Shown here one piece after another: positions 42,433-53,493 of a stretch of 64,000 nt of DNA. Origin of the DNA: Isochrysis galbana (Eukaryota; Haptophyta; Isochrysidales; Isochrysidaceae). How positions within the stretch are numbered: position 1 is the first letter of the stretch; each line of letters starts with the position of its first letter. The notes under the pieces were generated by a model. It was not told the origin of the DNA. It saw nothing but the letters and a program-made list of their open reading frames with translations, and made no database searches. The position numbers and the translations under genes are program-made. The stretch covers positions 594,128-658,127 of the forward strand of contig CM030938.1 in assembly GCA_018136815.1 (NCBI GenBank), in the 5' to 3' direction.

Positions 42433-42493
42433 ATAGCCATGGACATTCGATAGCTCAACTCGACTGATGTCCCACGGTTGACGGATCGACACC
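42433..42493 (+). repeat. Hairpin repeat family H1, copy 3 (short variant)
   Basis: Reads ATAGCCATGGACATTCGATA then GCTCAACTCGACTGATGTCC and CACGGTTGACGGATCGACACC. Closest to copy 2. It lies just downstream of the 41915 ORF. Confidence 0.8.
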
Positions 42494-42539
42494 TTCCACA
42501 TCGACGTGGACCATCGTGCACGCGAGCGCTTGGGTCAGG

Positions 42540-42732
42540 GCAATACTTTTAGCAAGAGTCACCCAAACTTTTGAGCCGTACTTGCGTGATTCTTGCGGGG
42601 AACCACCCAAACTTGTCAACAAACTTGTCGCGCAATTTGTCCCCAAACTTGCAGCCCACTTGTGGAGCTGGCCCAAACTTCTGACTGGCTCGACTACCAA
42701 CCCAAACTTGCAAAAAATTTTTTTTAAGTGAT
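42540..42732. repeat. Cluster of CCCAAACTTG motifs
   Basis: The word CCCAAACTT[GT/CT/TT] occurs five times in about 165 bp, plus shortened forms (AACAAACTTGTC, GCCCACTTGTG). It ends in a run of T at 42717-42725. Clustered short motifs like this are typical of subterminal regions of non-autonomous DNA transposons. A related reversed cluster is at about 1436-1515. Confidence 0.6.
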
Positions 42733-42816
42733 CAAATCTCAAATCTCAAACATATGGCACGTCGTGGCACGCAGCACACACATGACACAGTACACACAAT
42801 AACCTCATTCAGCCCT

Positions 42817-43460
42817 TATAGTTGTGGGCCGCAGGGGCTACACACACGGAACGGGTTGACATGCGCGCGCACGGCGTATCCGCGGGGGGACCGATGCACA
42901 TCGCGCCGTGCCCATGCACGGCGTGCACCGATGTGATTAGCGAAGAAGCTTTGACGGCCTCTCTCTCTTATAATTTTAACAAGATCTAATGTTAAACAAC
43001 TACAATACAACTGTGGACATTTGATCGCTCAATTCTACTGATGTCCCACTATTGACGGAACGACACCTAAGAGTGAACGCACGGCGTGCACCTTCCTGGA
43101 AGTTGCTATGCGCACGCACGGCGCCCCCGCGGGGGGGCGCCGATGCACATCGTGCCGTGCCCACGCACGGCGTGCACAATGTGATTGCAAGTCATCACAC
43201 GTGCTGCGTAAAGAAACATCTCTTATTCGACGAGTTTACGTAGTTGTGGGCCTTAGGGGGTACGCAGAGGGAACGAGTTGACATGCGCACGCACGGCGTA
43301 TCCGCGGGGGGACCGATGCACATCGCGCCGTGCCCATGCACGGCGTGCACCGATGTGATTGCAAGTCATCACAGGTGCTCCGTGTGAAATATATCTTAAA
43401 TTGTGTGTTTATGTAGTTGTCGGCCTTAGAGGAAACGCAGAGGAAAAGCCTTGACACGGC
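42817..43460. repeat. Hairpin repeat family H2 (three copies)
   Basis: Copies start with TTATAGTTGTGGGCC or TACGTAGTTGTGGGCC (42817, 43239, 43411). They contain GCACGGCGTATCCGCGGGG and a stem-loop pairing CACATCG-GCCGTGC with GCACGGC-CGATGTG (42897-42935, 43319-43357, and an imperfect form at 43146-43183), then TGATTGCAAGTCATCAC. One H1 copy is embedded between them. Confidence 0.8.
42958..43068 (+). repeat. Hairpin repeat family H1, copy 4 (full)
   Basis: Essentially identical to the copy at 41118-41230 from CCTCTCTCTCTTATAATTTT to GGAACGACACCT, while the flanks differ. This indicates recent dispersal. Confidence 0.88.
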
Positions 43461-43504
43461 GTCTCCCTCGGGCCCTCGGGGCGCGGGGGAAAGCAGAGAA
43501 AAAA

Positions 43505-43620
43505 GTTGTTATTCTATGATATTTTTAACACAATTTAATTTTAAAATTTAATTTTAAAACAACTGTGGACATTTGATCGCTCAATTCGACTGATGTCCCA
43601 CAATTGACGGAACGACACCT
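43505..43620 (+). repeat. Hairpin repeat family H1, copy 5 (diverged upstream part)
   Basis: AT-rich lead (AATTTAATTTTAAAATTTAA) replaces the usual lead. The core CTGTGGACATTTGATCGC to GGAACGACACCT is conserved. Confidence 0.82.
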
Positions 43621-43970
43621 AAGGAGCGCGGCAAGAAAGTGACCTCCATGACCTTCGAGTACTTCAGCAAGCCAACGTGTCGGTGTCGACCAGCCAGACC
43701 CCAACAAGTCTGGCTTTGTTAGAACGCACGTGGTCGTGTCTTGGCGACGGAGCAGACATTGGCGTAGCGAGCGTGAACGAGGGCGTGGGTGATGTACTGG
43801 TGTTGTAGTTGCTTATGAAGAATGTAAAACGGGGACGAGAGCGGGGTAAAAACGAGAAGGAGGACGAGGAACGAGGGACGAGGGGCTACCAGGGCCGATC
43901 AGACAAAAGGGTACCGAAAGACAACGGCAGACACACCAGACTCAGACTCATACCAACACTCTCCACACAA
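43621..43970. other. No recognised gene
   Basis: Spacer between H1 copies 5 and 6. One short frame (43809-44012, Lys/Arg/Glu-rich) runs into the repeat and looks accidental. Confidence 0.4.
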
Positions 43971-44056
43971 TATCTAATGTTAAACAACTACAATACAACT
44001 GTGGACATTTGATCGCTCAATTCTACTGATGTCCCACTATTGACGGAACGACACCT
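43971..44056 (+). repeat. Hairpin repeat family H1, copy 6
   Basis: Begins at ATCTAATGTTAAACAACTAC and matches copies 1 and 4 to the terminal GACACCT. The CT-rich lead is absent. Confidence 0.87.
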
Positions 44057-44641
44057 TTCCGACGACGCATGTCCCGCACCAGTGACGAGCGCTGCCCCAG
44101 TGGACTACATTGGCCGCGCTGCACCGCCATTTGCGATTTGCGAACGAGCCGTGCCACTTTCTTCAACCACATGAACTGCTTCGAACGGAATGAGCACTCC
44201 AAATAGTGAATAGTTGTGCGTCGAAGGGGAGGAGCGCGGGTTCCATAACAGCTTCTCGCACTAAGCAGCTCGGGCTCTAGTTGTGCAACACGCTGCAGAC
44301 GGCCAGCGGGCAGCCACCCACACATCGTTGTCGAAGTGCAAGGTGCGCTGCAACGCGGAGGGTGTGGTACGTTTTCAACTTCGGCATCGACCGCTCCCGC
44401 TCGCAATTGTCGCCTCGGCGCGCCACGCACGGATATGTGCATCTTCGTACACGCACACAACCGAATCTTGAGATTCGAGCGGCATCTTCTGGGTCATGAT
44501 GTCCACAGGGGACATGTCTTCTCATTGAACGAGGCCTGCGTCGGTCCAGGCTCCCCGGCCGCGAAAGGGAGGCGGATCTCGTGGTATCGGCCTACGTTTA
44601 AAAACAGGAATCCTTCCATCCAGTTTCCTCTTTTAGAAAGT

Positions 44642-47600
44642 ATGGATTTTTCGCGCGAGCGGCTGCTCCCGCTTCGGGGGGTTGGGGCGGGAGGGGGAGG
44701 GGGACCCCCTAGCGCGCGGATGCCCTCCGCCTCGGCCCGCCGCCTCGCTTCGGCCGAGGCGTTCTCCGCGCGCAGCCGGCCAGCCAGCCGGCGCTGCTCA
44801 CGTCTTGTACTGCTCCTCATCGTGCTCGGCGCGCTCGTGCTGCTCCTCACTGAGATCTCGAGCCTCCGCACCGTCGGGCGGCCGCGATTGTCGGCGGCGG
44901 TGAGGCCACCCTCTTCCGGCCGGAGCGGCGGGCATGCAGGCGCGCGGGCGCGCGGGGTGGAGCTCACCGACGCGCAGGCACTGCTTGCACTCGCGTCGGA
45001 GGCGGCCGGCCGTGCAGCCGCGGCGCACGGGGCGGACGTGGCGGGGCGGACTGTGGTGCTGACGCACGCGACAGCCCAGGATGCTCACCTGCTCTCCAAC
45101 TACCTCGAGCACGCCAAGGCGACGGGCGTGTTCCCGGCGGCGGTGGTTGTAGCGTTCGACCAGGTGACGGTCAATGTGGCCGCCAGCGCCGGCGCACTAG
45201 TGCACCTCACCACTGCCCGTCCCCTTAGCGCGGCCGCGTGGCGTGCGTTCCCGCCGGTGGCCGGCCGTGTGGAGCCGGGCCTTGTGGAGCCGGGCCTTGT
45301 GGAGCCGCACGTGAGGTCCGGCACACCAGCCGGGCTGAGCGTGGCTTACGGCCACGCCGCCGTCCTGCTCGAGGCAGGTTACGCCGTGTGGCTGGCAGAC
45401 GTGCGCATAGTGTGGAACGACCACCCCTTCCTCTTCCCGCGGTCCCTTGTGGGGACTGGGGCACCGGTCGTTGGCAGCCACACGGCGCTCACACGGAGTG
45501 GGCACCCTGCCGAAGCCGGTTGCAACGCCTGGTTCCTGTCTGATGCTCCGTACGGAGCCGCGGCGGAAGGCGGGGACGCAGAGGAGGGGTTCGGGGGCGT
45601 TGGGCGGGATCGCGCTCGGGCCGAGCCCACGGCGGGTGCGCAAGAGGAGAGGGAAGAATTGAACGCTCGCCCATGGGTGGGTGAGGCAGACGGCGGCGGC
45701 CCGCGCCGGTCGACTGGCGGGGCGGATAGCAGAGGTGGCGAGGGCAACAGTGATGGATCGGCACTCCCGAGGGTGGCGGCAAGCGTCCCCCCGGTTTCGT
45801 CTCTCCTCAGCCTCTTCCACCCTTCCCCTGCGACCATCCGATGGCTAGCCGCCACTGCCGCCGCGTTGGCTGCACCTCCACAAGGCCCGCAAGCCAGGCC
45901 GGGCACGGCCTCCGCCGGTACGCCCCGGCCGGGTGGACAGGAGGGCGCCACGGGGCTGCGGCCATCTGAACGGGTGCGGCGGGAACTCGTGAGCGCATTG
46001 GCGCGCTGTGGGCGCGCCCACGTTGCAGTGCAGGCCGTGCCGCGGTGCCTGCGGTGGTGTCTGCTACCGGTGAGCCTCTTCCCCAATTGGCTCCACTACT
46101 CGCAGCAGCGTCGCGCTCGGCGGCCGTTAGCCGTCGCCGCCAACTGGATGGTGCCGTCCACTGTCGAGCTCCGCCTCAGGCAAGAAGGGCTCTGGGCGGA
46201 TGCGGATGCGGACCCCGACGGCGTCGACGCTGCAATGGGTCAGCCGGCCGGCCTCGCTTCCGTGCCAGCAACCGGGGAGCCGCAGCCAACCTCTGTCGCG
46301 GGTTCGCAATCTGCTCGCTACCTGGCATTCCACGAAGGCGTCTTGTCGAACGGCTTCTCCAATTCGTTCAACGCCCTCCGGAGCGCCCTCGCCATTGCGA
46401 CGCTCACCAACCGTACCCTCATCCTTCCACGTCTCGCCTCACGACATCTCCATGGCGAGCCCTACGCCGTGGACGCCGGGTGCGTGCGCGTGCTCGTGGC
46501 ACCGTCCCGGCACCAGATCTGAGCCTGTGATCGTCTCGTTCCGTGCCCCGGCGCGCGCGAGTGCGACCCCTCCCCCCCCCTCGGCCACCCGCCAGGTACT
46601 ATTTTGACCTGCGTAAACTGCGCGCGCACTTTCGCGTCTCCGAGGCCCCGACCCTCGGCCGCCTCTTTGGCGCAGGCGCGGCGCGCTGGCCGCCGGACGC
46701 GCGGTGGCGCGTCCACATGCTGCAAATCTCACCGGCTGAGGTGCCGTGCGCCGAGTTGGAGCGCCCCGAGCTGCTCGAAGCGCGCGGAGCGACCAACGAG
46801 ACGTGCCCGCCGCTGCCGCTTGGGCCGGGCCAGCTGCGGGCACACCTCGCGTCCGGGCGCCACCTCGGCGCCACGGAGATGGAGCTCCGGGAGTGGCTCG
46901 AGCCCGAGGCCGAGTCGCCCCTCCTCCTCTTTGGTCGCATGTTCCGCCGCTTTGGCCGTTTCGACTCGCCGTGGGCGCACGCAGCGTTTGAGCGGCGGAT
47001 CGCGCTGGGTTTGAGGCCGTCGCCCGAGGTGCGGATCGCTGCGAGCAGCGCGCTGCGCATCCTGCAGGACGCGGTGGCCGCCGGAGCCGGCGGCGGCAGC
47101 AACTTCTCTGAGAGCGGCGCCGGGTCTATGCGACCCCCGACAGAACGGTGGGTGGCGCCCGACTTCGACTGCGTGCACATGCGCCGGCGAGACTTCATCG
47201 TCGACCACGCGGCGGATGAGCTATCGGTTGGCGAGTATGCCAGGCTAGCGGTGGCCAGGCTGGCGGAGATGTACCGCGTTGGGAGGGGGGGCGGGAGCGC
47301 CGAGGGCACGCGCAGCGTCGACACGGCTGACGGCCGCCGTAGAGTGGCGGCGGCGAGCGGCGGCGCAGGCAAGCGGCCCGGCGACGGTGAGTCGGCCGGC
47401 GCAGCAAGGGCGGGAGGGCGGCGACTGGCGCAGCGAAAGTGGCGTGGCGCGGGCGAGCCGGCCAGCGCCTCAGGCGACGGTAAGCCGGTGATGGCACCCC
47501 GTGCGCTCTACCTGGCTTCAGACGTTGCCGAGGAGCCGGACGTGCGCGAAGCTTTTGCGGCGGCGGGAGCGCCATTGGTATTCTCCCTGTCGCAGGTGCT

Positions 47601-48258
47601 TGCTCGAGCCCAGCCCGCCTCCCTCTCTCTGGCGCTCGCACGGCCGCCCGATCCACATCCCAACCACGCCACGCGGGCCCGCCTTCAGCCTTTTCCGGGC
47701 CTCCCCTCGGTGCAGGTGTTCCCTAAAGCGGACCTGGACGTGTTTGGCACGTACGAGCACTCACGCCTCCTCGCCACGGCCGCTAGCGAGGCGCACCGAT
47801 CGACGAGCGTTAACCGAGTGAGCGCGGCTGGCCGCGTCTCGTCCGCCAACGGCGCTGCGTGGCAGCCGGCAACGGCGAGCGGCGAGCCAGGCTCGCGCAG
47901 GGCTGCGGATGGCGGACACGAGCGCTCGGACGCGGACGGCGGGCGCAAGGTGACGGGGGGCGGCGGGCTTAGCGGAGCGCATAGCGGCGGAGACGACGCC
48001 CCTGGGGCCGCCGAGGGCAACTCTACGCGCCACGCGGCGGCCCGCGCACTGGCCCGCGACATGCGCTTCGGTGCCATTGACCAGTTAGTCTGCTCGCGGG
48101 CGCGCTTCTTTGTGGGCAACCTGTGGTCGAGTTTCACCCACCACATCTGCTACCTGAGGGAACTCGAGGCGATGGCGAAGGGGAGGTCCAAGCAGGAGGC
48201 GTGCGACGGCGCCGACGTGTACGGACGGCACATCGACCCGCGCATGACCTTCGTTTGA
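44642..48258 (+). CDS. Fused glycosyltransferase: nucleotide-diphospho-sugar transferase-like + O-fucosyltransferase-like (3 exons)
   Basis: Proposed exons 44642-46479, 46596-47595 and 47716-48258 (introns 116 and 120 nt, GT-AG) give 1126 residues. After a basic stretch, residues ~55-70 (RLVLLLIVLGALVLLLT) form a type II signal anchor, so it should be a Golgi lumenal enzyme. First half (about 135-525): RTVVLTHATAQDAHLLSNYL, AVWLADVRIVW in the DxD position, CNAWFLSD, LFPNWLHYSQQ and AANWM, resembling nucleotide-diphospho-sugar transferases of the GT77/PF03407 kind. Second half (about 560-1126): FHEGVLSNGFSNSFNALRSA, HMRRRDF, and AIDQLVCSRARFFVGNLWSS, as in GDP-fucose O-fucosyltransferases. In the first half the metal-binding acidic pair reads DVR, not DxD, so activity is uncertain. 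Ala/Gly-rich inserts (about 300-390 and 850-930) are unlike the conserved cores. Confidence 0.8.
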
Positions 48259-49130
48259 GTGCGCACCGACGTTGTGGGCCGGATCAGGCGGCAACAACTA
48301 ATACGCTTGAATTTACCCTCGGCGGCCTAGGCCATGCAGAAGTGCAGTGTGCAACAGGGGCTCTTTGCTAGTCTAGGTCTAGATCTAGGTGCACGCATCC
48401 ACCATCATCACAACAGGGAGAGGGAACTCGAAGCGGTGACGGAGGGATGGAGGGGGCAAGCAGGGGGCGGGGGGCGTGGCGCAAACTGTCCGCAGTTGAG
48501 AGCGCGCGGGTGGTGTGGTGTGGGCGTGTCCGCAAGCCAGCCGAAACGTACGCCAGTTGAAGTTGTCCTGTGCTTGTCCGATGGTGGCTTGGTTCGAGTA
48601 TATAGAAGTGCAATGTGGAAGCGCGCGCTCTGTGCTAGTCTAGGTGTAGGTCAACTCGTTAAAACGATAGGGTAATGGAGCGCGCGCTGCTCTCCTCCCC
48701 TCTCGACTAGCGCGGGCGATCTGCCCATGGACACTCCACGTCACCGAAGCGCCCGCGAGGGGTAACCCAGCCTGAACAGGTGCAAGCCCGAGCCGCAGCG
48801 CGTGCCGCTTCTCCATCATGGATCATGGAGAGGCATTCGCTGCTCCGTGTCACTATGATCTCGTCGTGCTCGCCGTCCTGCGTCTCGTCTTGTGCATGCG
48901 CATGGCCGCTATGGCGGAACTCGGAAATTCCCCCGTGCGCCTCTCTGTGCATGTGTTTTTTGTGCATGTCTTGTGGGCTGGTTTGTGCTGTCCCGTGTGA
49001 CTCTACCACCACCACACCATCAAACTCTCTCTCCCAATCCATTGACTACTGACTAGTAGTACCATTCTTCATTTTCATTTCCTGCGTGAACAACCTATAC
49101 TTTTATAAGTGGGGGGCAATGGGGACCTAC
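48259..49130. other. 3' flank of glycosyltransferase gene, no gene
   Basis: No recognisable coding sequence. A word of roughly 45 bp (AGAAGTGCA[A/G]TGTG ... TGCTAGTCTAGGT) occurs at about 48338-48378 and again at about 48604-48650, so part of the 3' region is duplicated. Confidence 0.45.
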
Positions 49131-49829
49131 ACGCCTACACGTAGCATACTTTCTACACCCTCACCCCCACTCCCCCGGCCCTTCCCCCCCGCCATCAGGC
49201 GGCTCCCCGGCTCCCCCCGTGCACTACTAGGGGGATCGGGGTGAAAGGCTTAGATATGGTCCGGTGCCCCCCCCCCCCCCCCCCCCGGTGATCCGTTCCC
49301 CCTTCCTCCTATGCCTAGCGGGCTGGCGGCGGCCTCAGTCCCGACTCATCCTGCAAACAGGTGCGGGACTTGCCTAATTTTCGCTGGTCGGAGCTCTTGC
49401 CCCGCCCACCCCCACCCCTCTTCTCCCTTCTCCGCGCTCTCTCTCCCCTCTCGTGCGGCAGGCGCGATGGCGCGCCTGCGACAGGCGTGCAACTGCCTCC
49501 TGGCGACCCCTGAAGGCTCCTGGAGGCCAGCTCAGGGGGCTGTGGAGGCTGGGGCTGGGCCCTCAGGAGGAGGCCAGCTCAGGGGGGTAGGGGGGGTTGG
49601 AGCGATGCGGGCTGGCCACTGGCAGCCACTGGCCACGACAGGCCAGGGCGAGCCAGGCAGGCGCCAGGCGCCAGGGAGAGAGTGGGCTAGCAGGGCAGTC
49701 TGCTCCTGGCAAGCCATCAGGCATGCCAGGAGCATGGGTGGTCCCTCCCCCATGGCAGGGGAGGAGTGGAAAGGGGGGGGCTCGTGCCCCCCTATGGGTG
49801 AACCAAGTATAAACTTAGTTGCCCCTCCC
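49131..49829 (+). repeat. Dispersed CAACTAAG repeat, long copy
   Basis: About 0.7 kb. From CGTAGCATACTTTCTACACC through GGCGGCTCC, a C22 run (49266-49287), GCTTAGATATGGTCCGGTG, GCGATGGCGCGCCTGCG, GGAGGCCAGCTCAGGGGG and TGGCAAGCCATCAGGCATGC to CCAAGTATAAACTTAGTTG. The same order appears on the other strand at 52728-53493. No coding capacity is apparent. Confidence 0.85.
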
Positions 49830-50085
49830 TCTTTTCAAGTATACTGTACCTTCTCCTTTTCCCCCCTCCCTCTTTTTTAACTGTAGAGAGTCTATTTCTT
49901 CGGAAGCTCGCTCTCTTCCTCTTCCCTGTTTTGCTCTGGGTCACCCACCCTCTCTCTCCTCTCCCCCTCCCCTCTCCCTCTCCCTCCCTCTCTCTCCTCT
50001 CCCCCCTCCGCTCTCTCCCCCTCCCCCGGCCTCTTCCTCTTTCTCCCTCTCCCCGTCTCCCTTCCTCTCTCCCTCCCCGGCACCG

Positions 50086-50550
50086 ATGGCCTCTCTGACG
50101 CCGCCTCCGCCCACCACAGCCGTCGGCCTGGCATGGGAGGGCGAGGAAACGCCAGCGGGTGTGCGTGTGGTCTACCCCGCGAGCGTCGCGCTCGTTCTGC
50201 TCAGCCTGCTCGCGCTCCAGCCCGGCCTGCTCGCGGACGAGACACGCTGGCTGAGGAGCCTGGGGCTCGCGGCGGCTGAGACAACCGGGCGGAAGCTCGT
50301 GAGACTCCTCGCCGTGGGCGGGGACGGGGGGAGGCAGCGCGCGCGCTCTGCGCCGACGACCGCACCGCCACGCCTCCGGGGGCTCCTCCGCCGCGCCACG
50401 CGCTTGGCGCTGGGAGCGGAGCTGCTTCGGCGAGGCGCGCGCGCGCTCGGGTGGGTAGAGCAGTGGGCGGAGCGCGGGCCGTCCGTGGCGAGGAGGCGGA
50501 CAACGGCGCCGCGTAGACGCGCGGTGAGGCTAGGAATCCGTCTACCCTAG
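50086..50550 (+). CDS. Hypothetical 154-residue protein
   Basis: Starts MASLTPPPPTTAVGLAWEGE directly after a ~180-bp CT-rich leader, the same arrangement as for the mannitol dehydrogenase. Residues about 30-50 (VYPASVALVLLSLLALQPGLL) are hydrophobic; the rest is Arg/Ala/Leu-rich with amphipathic helices (LLRRATRLALGAELLRRGAR). No family is recognised. It could be a small membrane-associated protein, the first exon of a longer gene, or a GC-rich chance frame. The leader similarity is the main argument in its favour. Confidence 0.4.
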   Translation: MASLTPPPPTTAVGLAWEGEETPAGVRVVYPASVALVLLSLLALQPGLLADETRWLRSLGLAAAETTGRKLVRLLAVGGDGGRQRARSAPTTAPPRLRGLLRRATRLALGAELLRRGARALGWVEQWAERGPSVARRRTTAPRRRAVRLGIRLP

Positions 50551-52480
50551 GCGTGGCGTGGCTGTGCGACGCGTGCTGAGCACCGCGACTGTGTGTCGGT
50601 GCGTGCGACGCAAGCTGTGTTCGGCTGCCGCGTGGCGGTCAACCCAGGATGGTGGCGCACTGCTTGCGCAGTGGTCCGAGGAGGAGGCAGGGGAGTCGCC
50701 CAGGGAGCGTGTGCAAGCAGGGATTGTGTATGTGGGTGGGGGTGGGGGGGTGGGCTGGAGTTGCGGGCGGGCGGACGGGTGGCTTAGGCAGGTGGGAGGT
50801 CGACGTGGGACGTGGGTGCAGGGGGACCAACTTTCAGAAAGGAGCAGTCGTAATGGTGAGGGCGCACACAACCGACGCGCTCTGGCCAACAGGGTGGCGC
50901 CGCGCTGCCGGCTATCGACCTATGGCCGCCGCAGCGTTGCAATAGCCATGCGCGGGAGTTGGGGTAGATGATGTCGCCCGATCCGCGTCGGCCCGATTGC
51001 ACGGTCGGCGGCTCATGCAGACGCTTTTGAGTGATGGTGTGGGCAAGGAGGGGTCGCCATTTTGGGAGGGTCGCCGTGGTCCCCACTCCCCCCAGGGATT
51101 CTCGCGGCCTCCCGATCCCCCGTCCCTCGCGCGCGTCTTCTAGGCATCGCACCCTGGGGGGCTCGCCCCCATCCCCACCCCCACCCCTCCTGCTTCCCCG
51201 TTTGTTGGTTCCTGTCAGGAAAGGGCGGACGGATTGGACTACTCCGGTATCCTCCTCCGGTATCCTTCGTTTCCCCCCTCGCTTTTTGTTGGCGTATGCG
51301 TGTCTCCGTGGGTCGTCGCAAGTGCTGCGAGTGCCTCCGCGGGTCATCGCAGGTGCTGCGAACGCCTGCTTCCCTCCCGATGCCGAGTGGCGCGTCGACG
51401 CGCTCCCATCGTCCTCTGCGGTTGGCTCGCTCACTCTCTGCGGCACACTCCTGCTTCCGACTCTCCTCATGCGGCGAGGGTGCAAAGGAAGAACCCAAGC
51501 GGTCGACGCTGGGGAATGCGGCGCGGCACCTAGGAGGACGGTATGGACATCAGCCTTGCGTGGTGGAGCGCGTAGCTGACGGCCCAGCCGAAAGGTCCCT
51601 TCCCATCCCGCAAGAGATGGCGGTGGGTACCTGAAAGCACGCCCTCGACAAAGTGCCCGTCGGCGCGCCAACGGCGCCGCCTTGCTTGCGGGCTCCAGGC
51701 ACCAGGATAGCATCACGCAACAGCTAAAGCTGCATCGTGGCGGGTAGCGTGGGAGTGGGAGGCACGTATCGCCCTGACCCCGAGGCTTCGCACCTTCTTG
51801 AAAATCCATACACGACTCACCCGAGGGTGGCCGCGGGGGGTGGAGGTGAGCCTCGAATCGGAAGAGTGGTATTTTGACCCAACGCAGGCGAAGCAAATCA
51901 ATGGCATTTGACGGATCTTAGCATTCGCTTCACTGCTGTAGGGTTGTAGTATGATAAGGAGAAGTGGCACGTCAATGGCCTCACCTTGGCACATTGTGGT
52001 TCCTAGGTAGGAGGGGGACCGAGGAAGAAAACAAAACATCTGGAAGATTCAAGCCACAAGGACACGTACTCACGGTCCTGACTCACGCTCCATCGCCTAT
52101 ACCCCAGATCTCACACCCTTTACACAACCCCCTTCATTCCTTTGTCTTTGGTATCGGGGGAGGGGGCCGCGTGCACTACGTCGGGCCAAGTGCAAGGGGT
52201 GGGCTTCGGCAGACCCGTTGTTGAGTGTTCCGGTGTTCCGATTCCTATGGCAAATCAAACGTAAACGCCTGTTGCGTATGTGATACTTCGTGCCCCTGGG
52301 GGGTCTCAGCCCCATTTCTTGCGTCTTTTTCAACTTTTCAACCAACGCCGCGCTTTTGCGGCATTCATCTGTCGCGAGAGGTGTCGCCCCGCGCATATAT
52401 CGCAAAGAAGCGTGAGAAGTAACTCTTTTGTATGTCGTGTCAGTCATGTCATCTTATCTGTCGTTCTTTTCTCGTCGTTA
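50551..52480. other. No recognised gene
   Basis: Overlapping GC-driven frames occur on both strands, the longest being 370 codons at 50784-51896 (minus). None has a recognisable motif, and they shadow each other, so I do not call them. The words CGGTATCCT and TGCGAGTGCCTCCGCGGGTC/GTGGGTCGTCGCAAGTGCT are locally duplicated near 51244-51360. Confidence 0.45.
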
Positions 52481-52727
52481 GCTCTTCGCTCTCCTGCGGC
52501 GCGTTGCGCCTGCGCGCGCCATGGCGGGGTCACTGTGCGGGTGGCCCCTGTGTATTGGGTATATTTGGTGTCTGGCGGGGTCACTCATCTGGATGGATCG
52601 TCGAAAACGGGCGCGCAGCGCGCCCGGCATCAGTTCGAAGTTGGGCTCTCCGGGCCTCCTTCGGAGACGTCGGACGTCGGACATCCAATGGGCGCTCCAC
52701 GGCTGGCTGATTTCAACGAGATTTCGG
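52481..52727. repeat. Satellite-like unit S1 (first copy)
   Basis: Unit with GCGGGGTCACTCATCTGG, ATGGATCGTCG, GCGCGCCCGGCATCAGTTCG, AAGTTGGGCTCTCCGGGCC, TCGGACATCCAATGGGC and GCTGATTTCAACGAGATTTC. It reappears at 53511-53751 and, truncated, at 54673-54790, and is distantly like the 204-bp units at 54871 and 61320. Confidence 0.75.
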
Positions 52728-53493
52728 CAACTAAGTTTATACTTGGTTGACCCATGGGGGGGCACGAGCCCCCCCCTCTCTCCACTCCTCCCCTGCCATG
52801 GGGGAGGAACCACCCATCCTCCATCCTCCTGGCATGCCTGATGGCTTGCCAGGAGGCCACTGCCCTACTGACCCACTCTCTTCCCCACAGGCTCGCCCCA
52901 TTCGCCCATCCTGGCCCCTCGTGACCAGCCCATTGCTCCAACCCCCCCTCCCCCCCTGGTCGACAGGCAGACAGGTGCAGACTGGGGGCCCCAGAGGCTC
53001 GGGAGCGCCAGCGAGGGAGAGGCAGGGGAGGCCAGGGCCCAGCCCCAGCCTCCTCTGCCCCCTGAGCTGGCCTCCAGGAGCCTCCAGGGGCCGCCAGAGG
53101 GCAGCTGGAGGCCTGCCGCAGGCGCGCCATCGCGCGTGCCGCAGGAGAGGGGAGAGAGAGCGCGGAAAAGGGGGTGGGCGCGAGCGAGAGAGAGCTCCGC
53201 CCACCGGAAAATCGGTAAGTCTCGCGCCTGTTTACAGGATAAGACGAGACAGAGTGGGCCGCCCACTCGGAGACACAGGAGGAAGGGGGGGAGAGATCAC
53301 CGGGGGGTGGCGCGGGCCACCGGACCATATCTAAGCCCTCCACCCCAATCCCCCTAGTAGTGTACGGGGGGAGCCGCCTGATGGCGGGGGGAGAAGGGCC
53401 GGGGAATGGGGGTGTAGAGAGTATGCTACGTGCTACTTGTAGTGGGTAGTGGTTCCATTCGCCGCGAGTGCGGTAAGAATATTAAAAGGTTTT
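52728..53493 (-). mobile_element. Insertion of the CAACTAAG repeat in satellite S1, 17-bp target duplication
   Basis: 766 bp from CAACTAAGTTTATACTTGG to AATATTAAAAGGTTT, homologous in inverted orientation to 49131-49829. It is bounded by direct repeats TTTCAACGAGATTTCGG at 52711-52727 and 53494-53510. In uninterrupted S1 units this word occurs once, so it was duplicated on insertion or by recombination. A 17-bp duplication is more typical of target-primed retroposons than of DNA transposons. No ORF of note. Confidence 0.78.

Noticed and set aside
50784-51896. 370-codon minus-strand frame
   Set aside because: No motif, overlapped by equally long frames on the other strand, amino-acid composition set by GC content.
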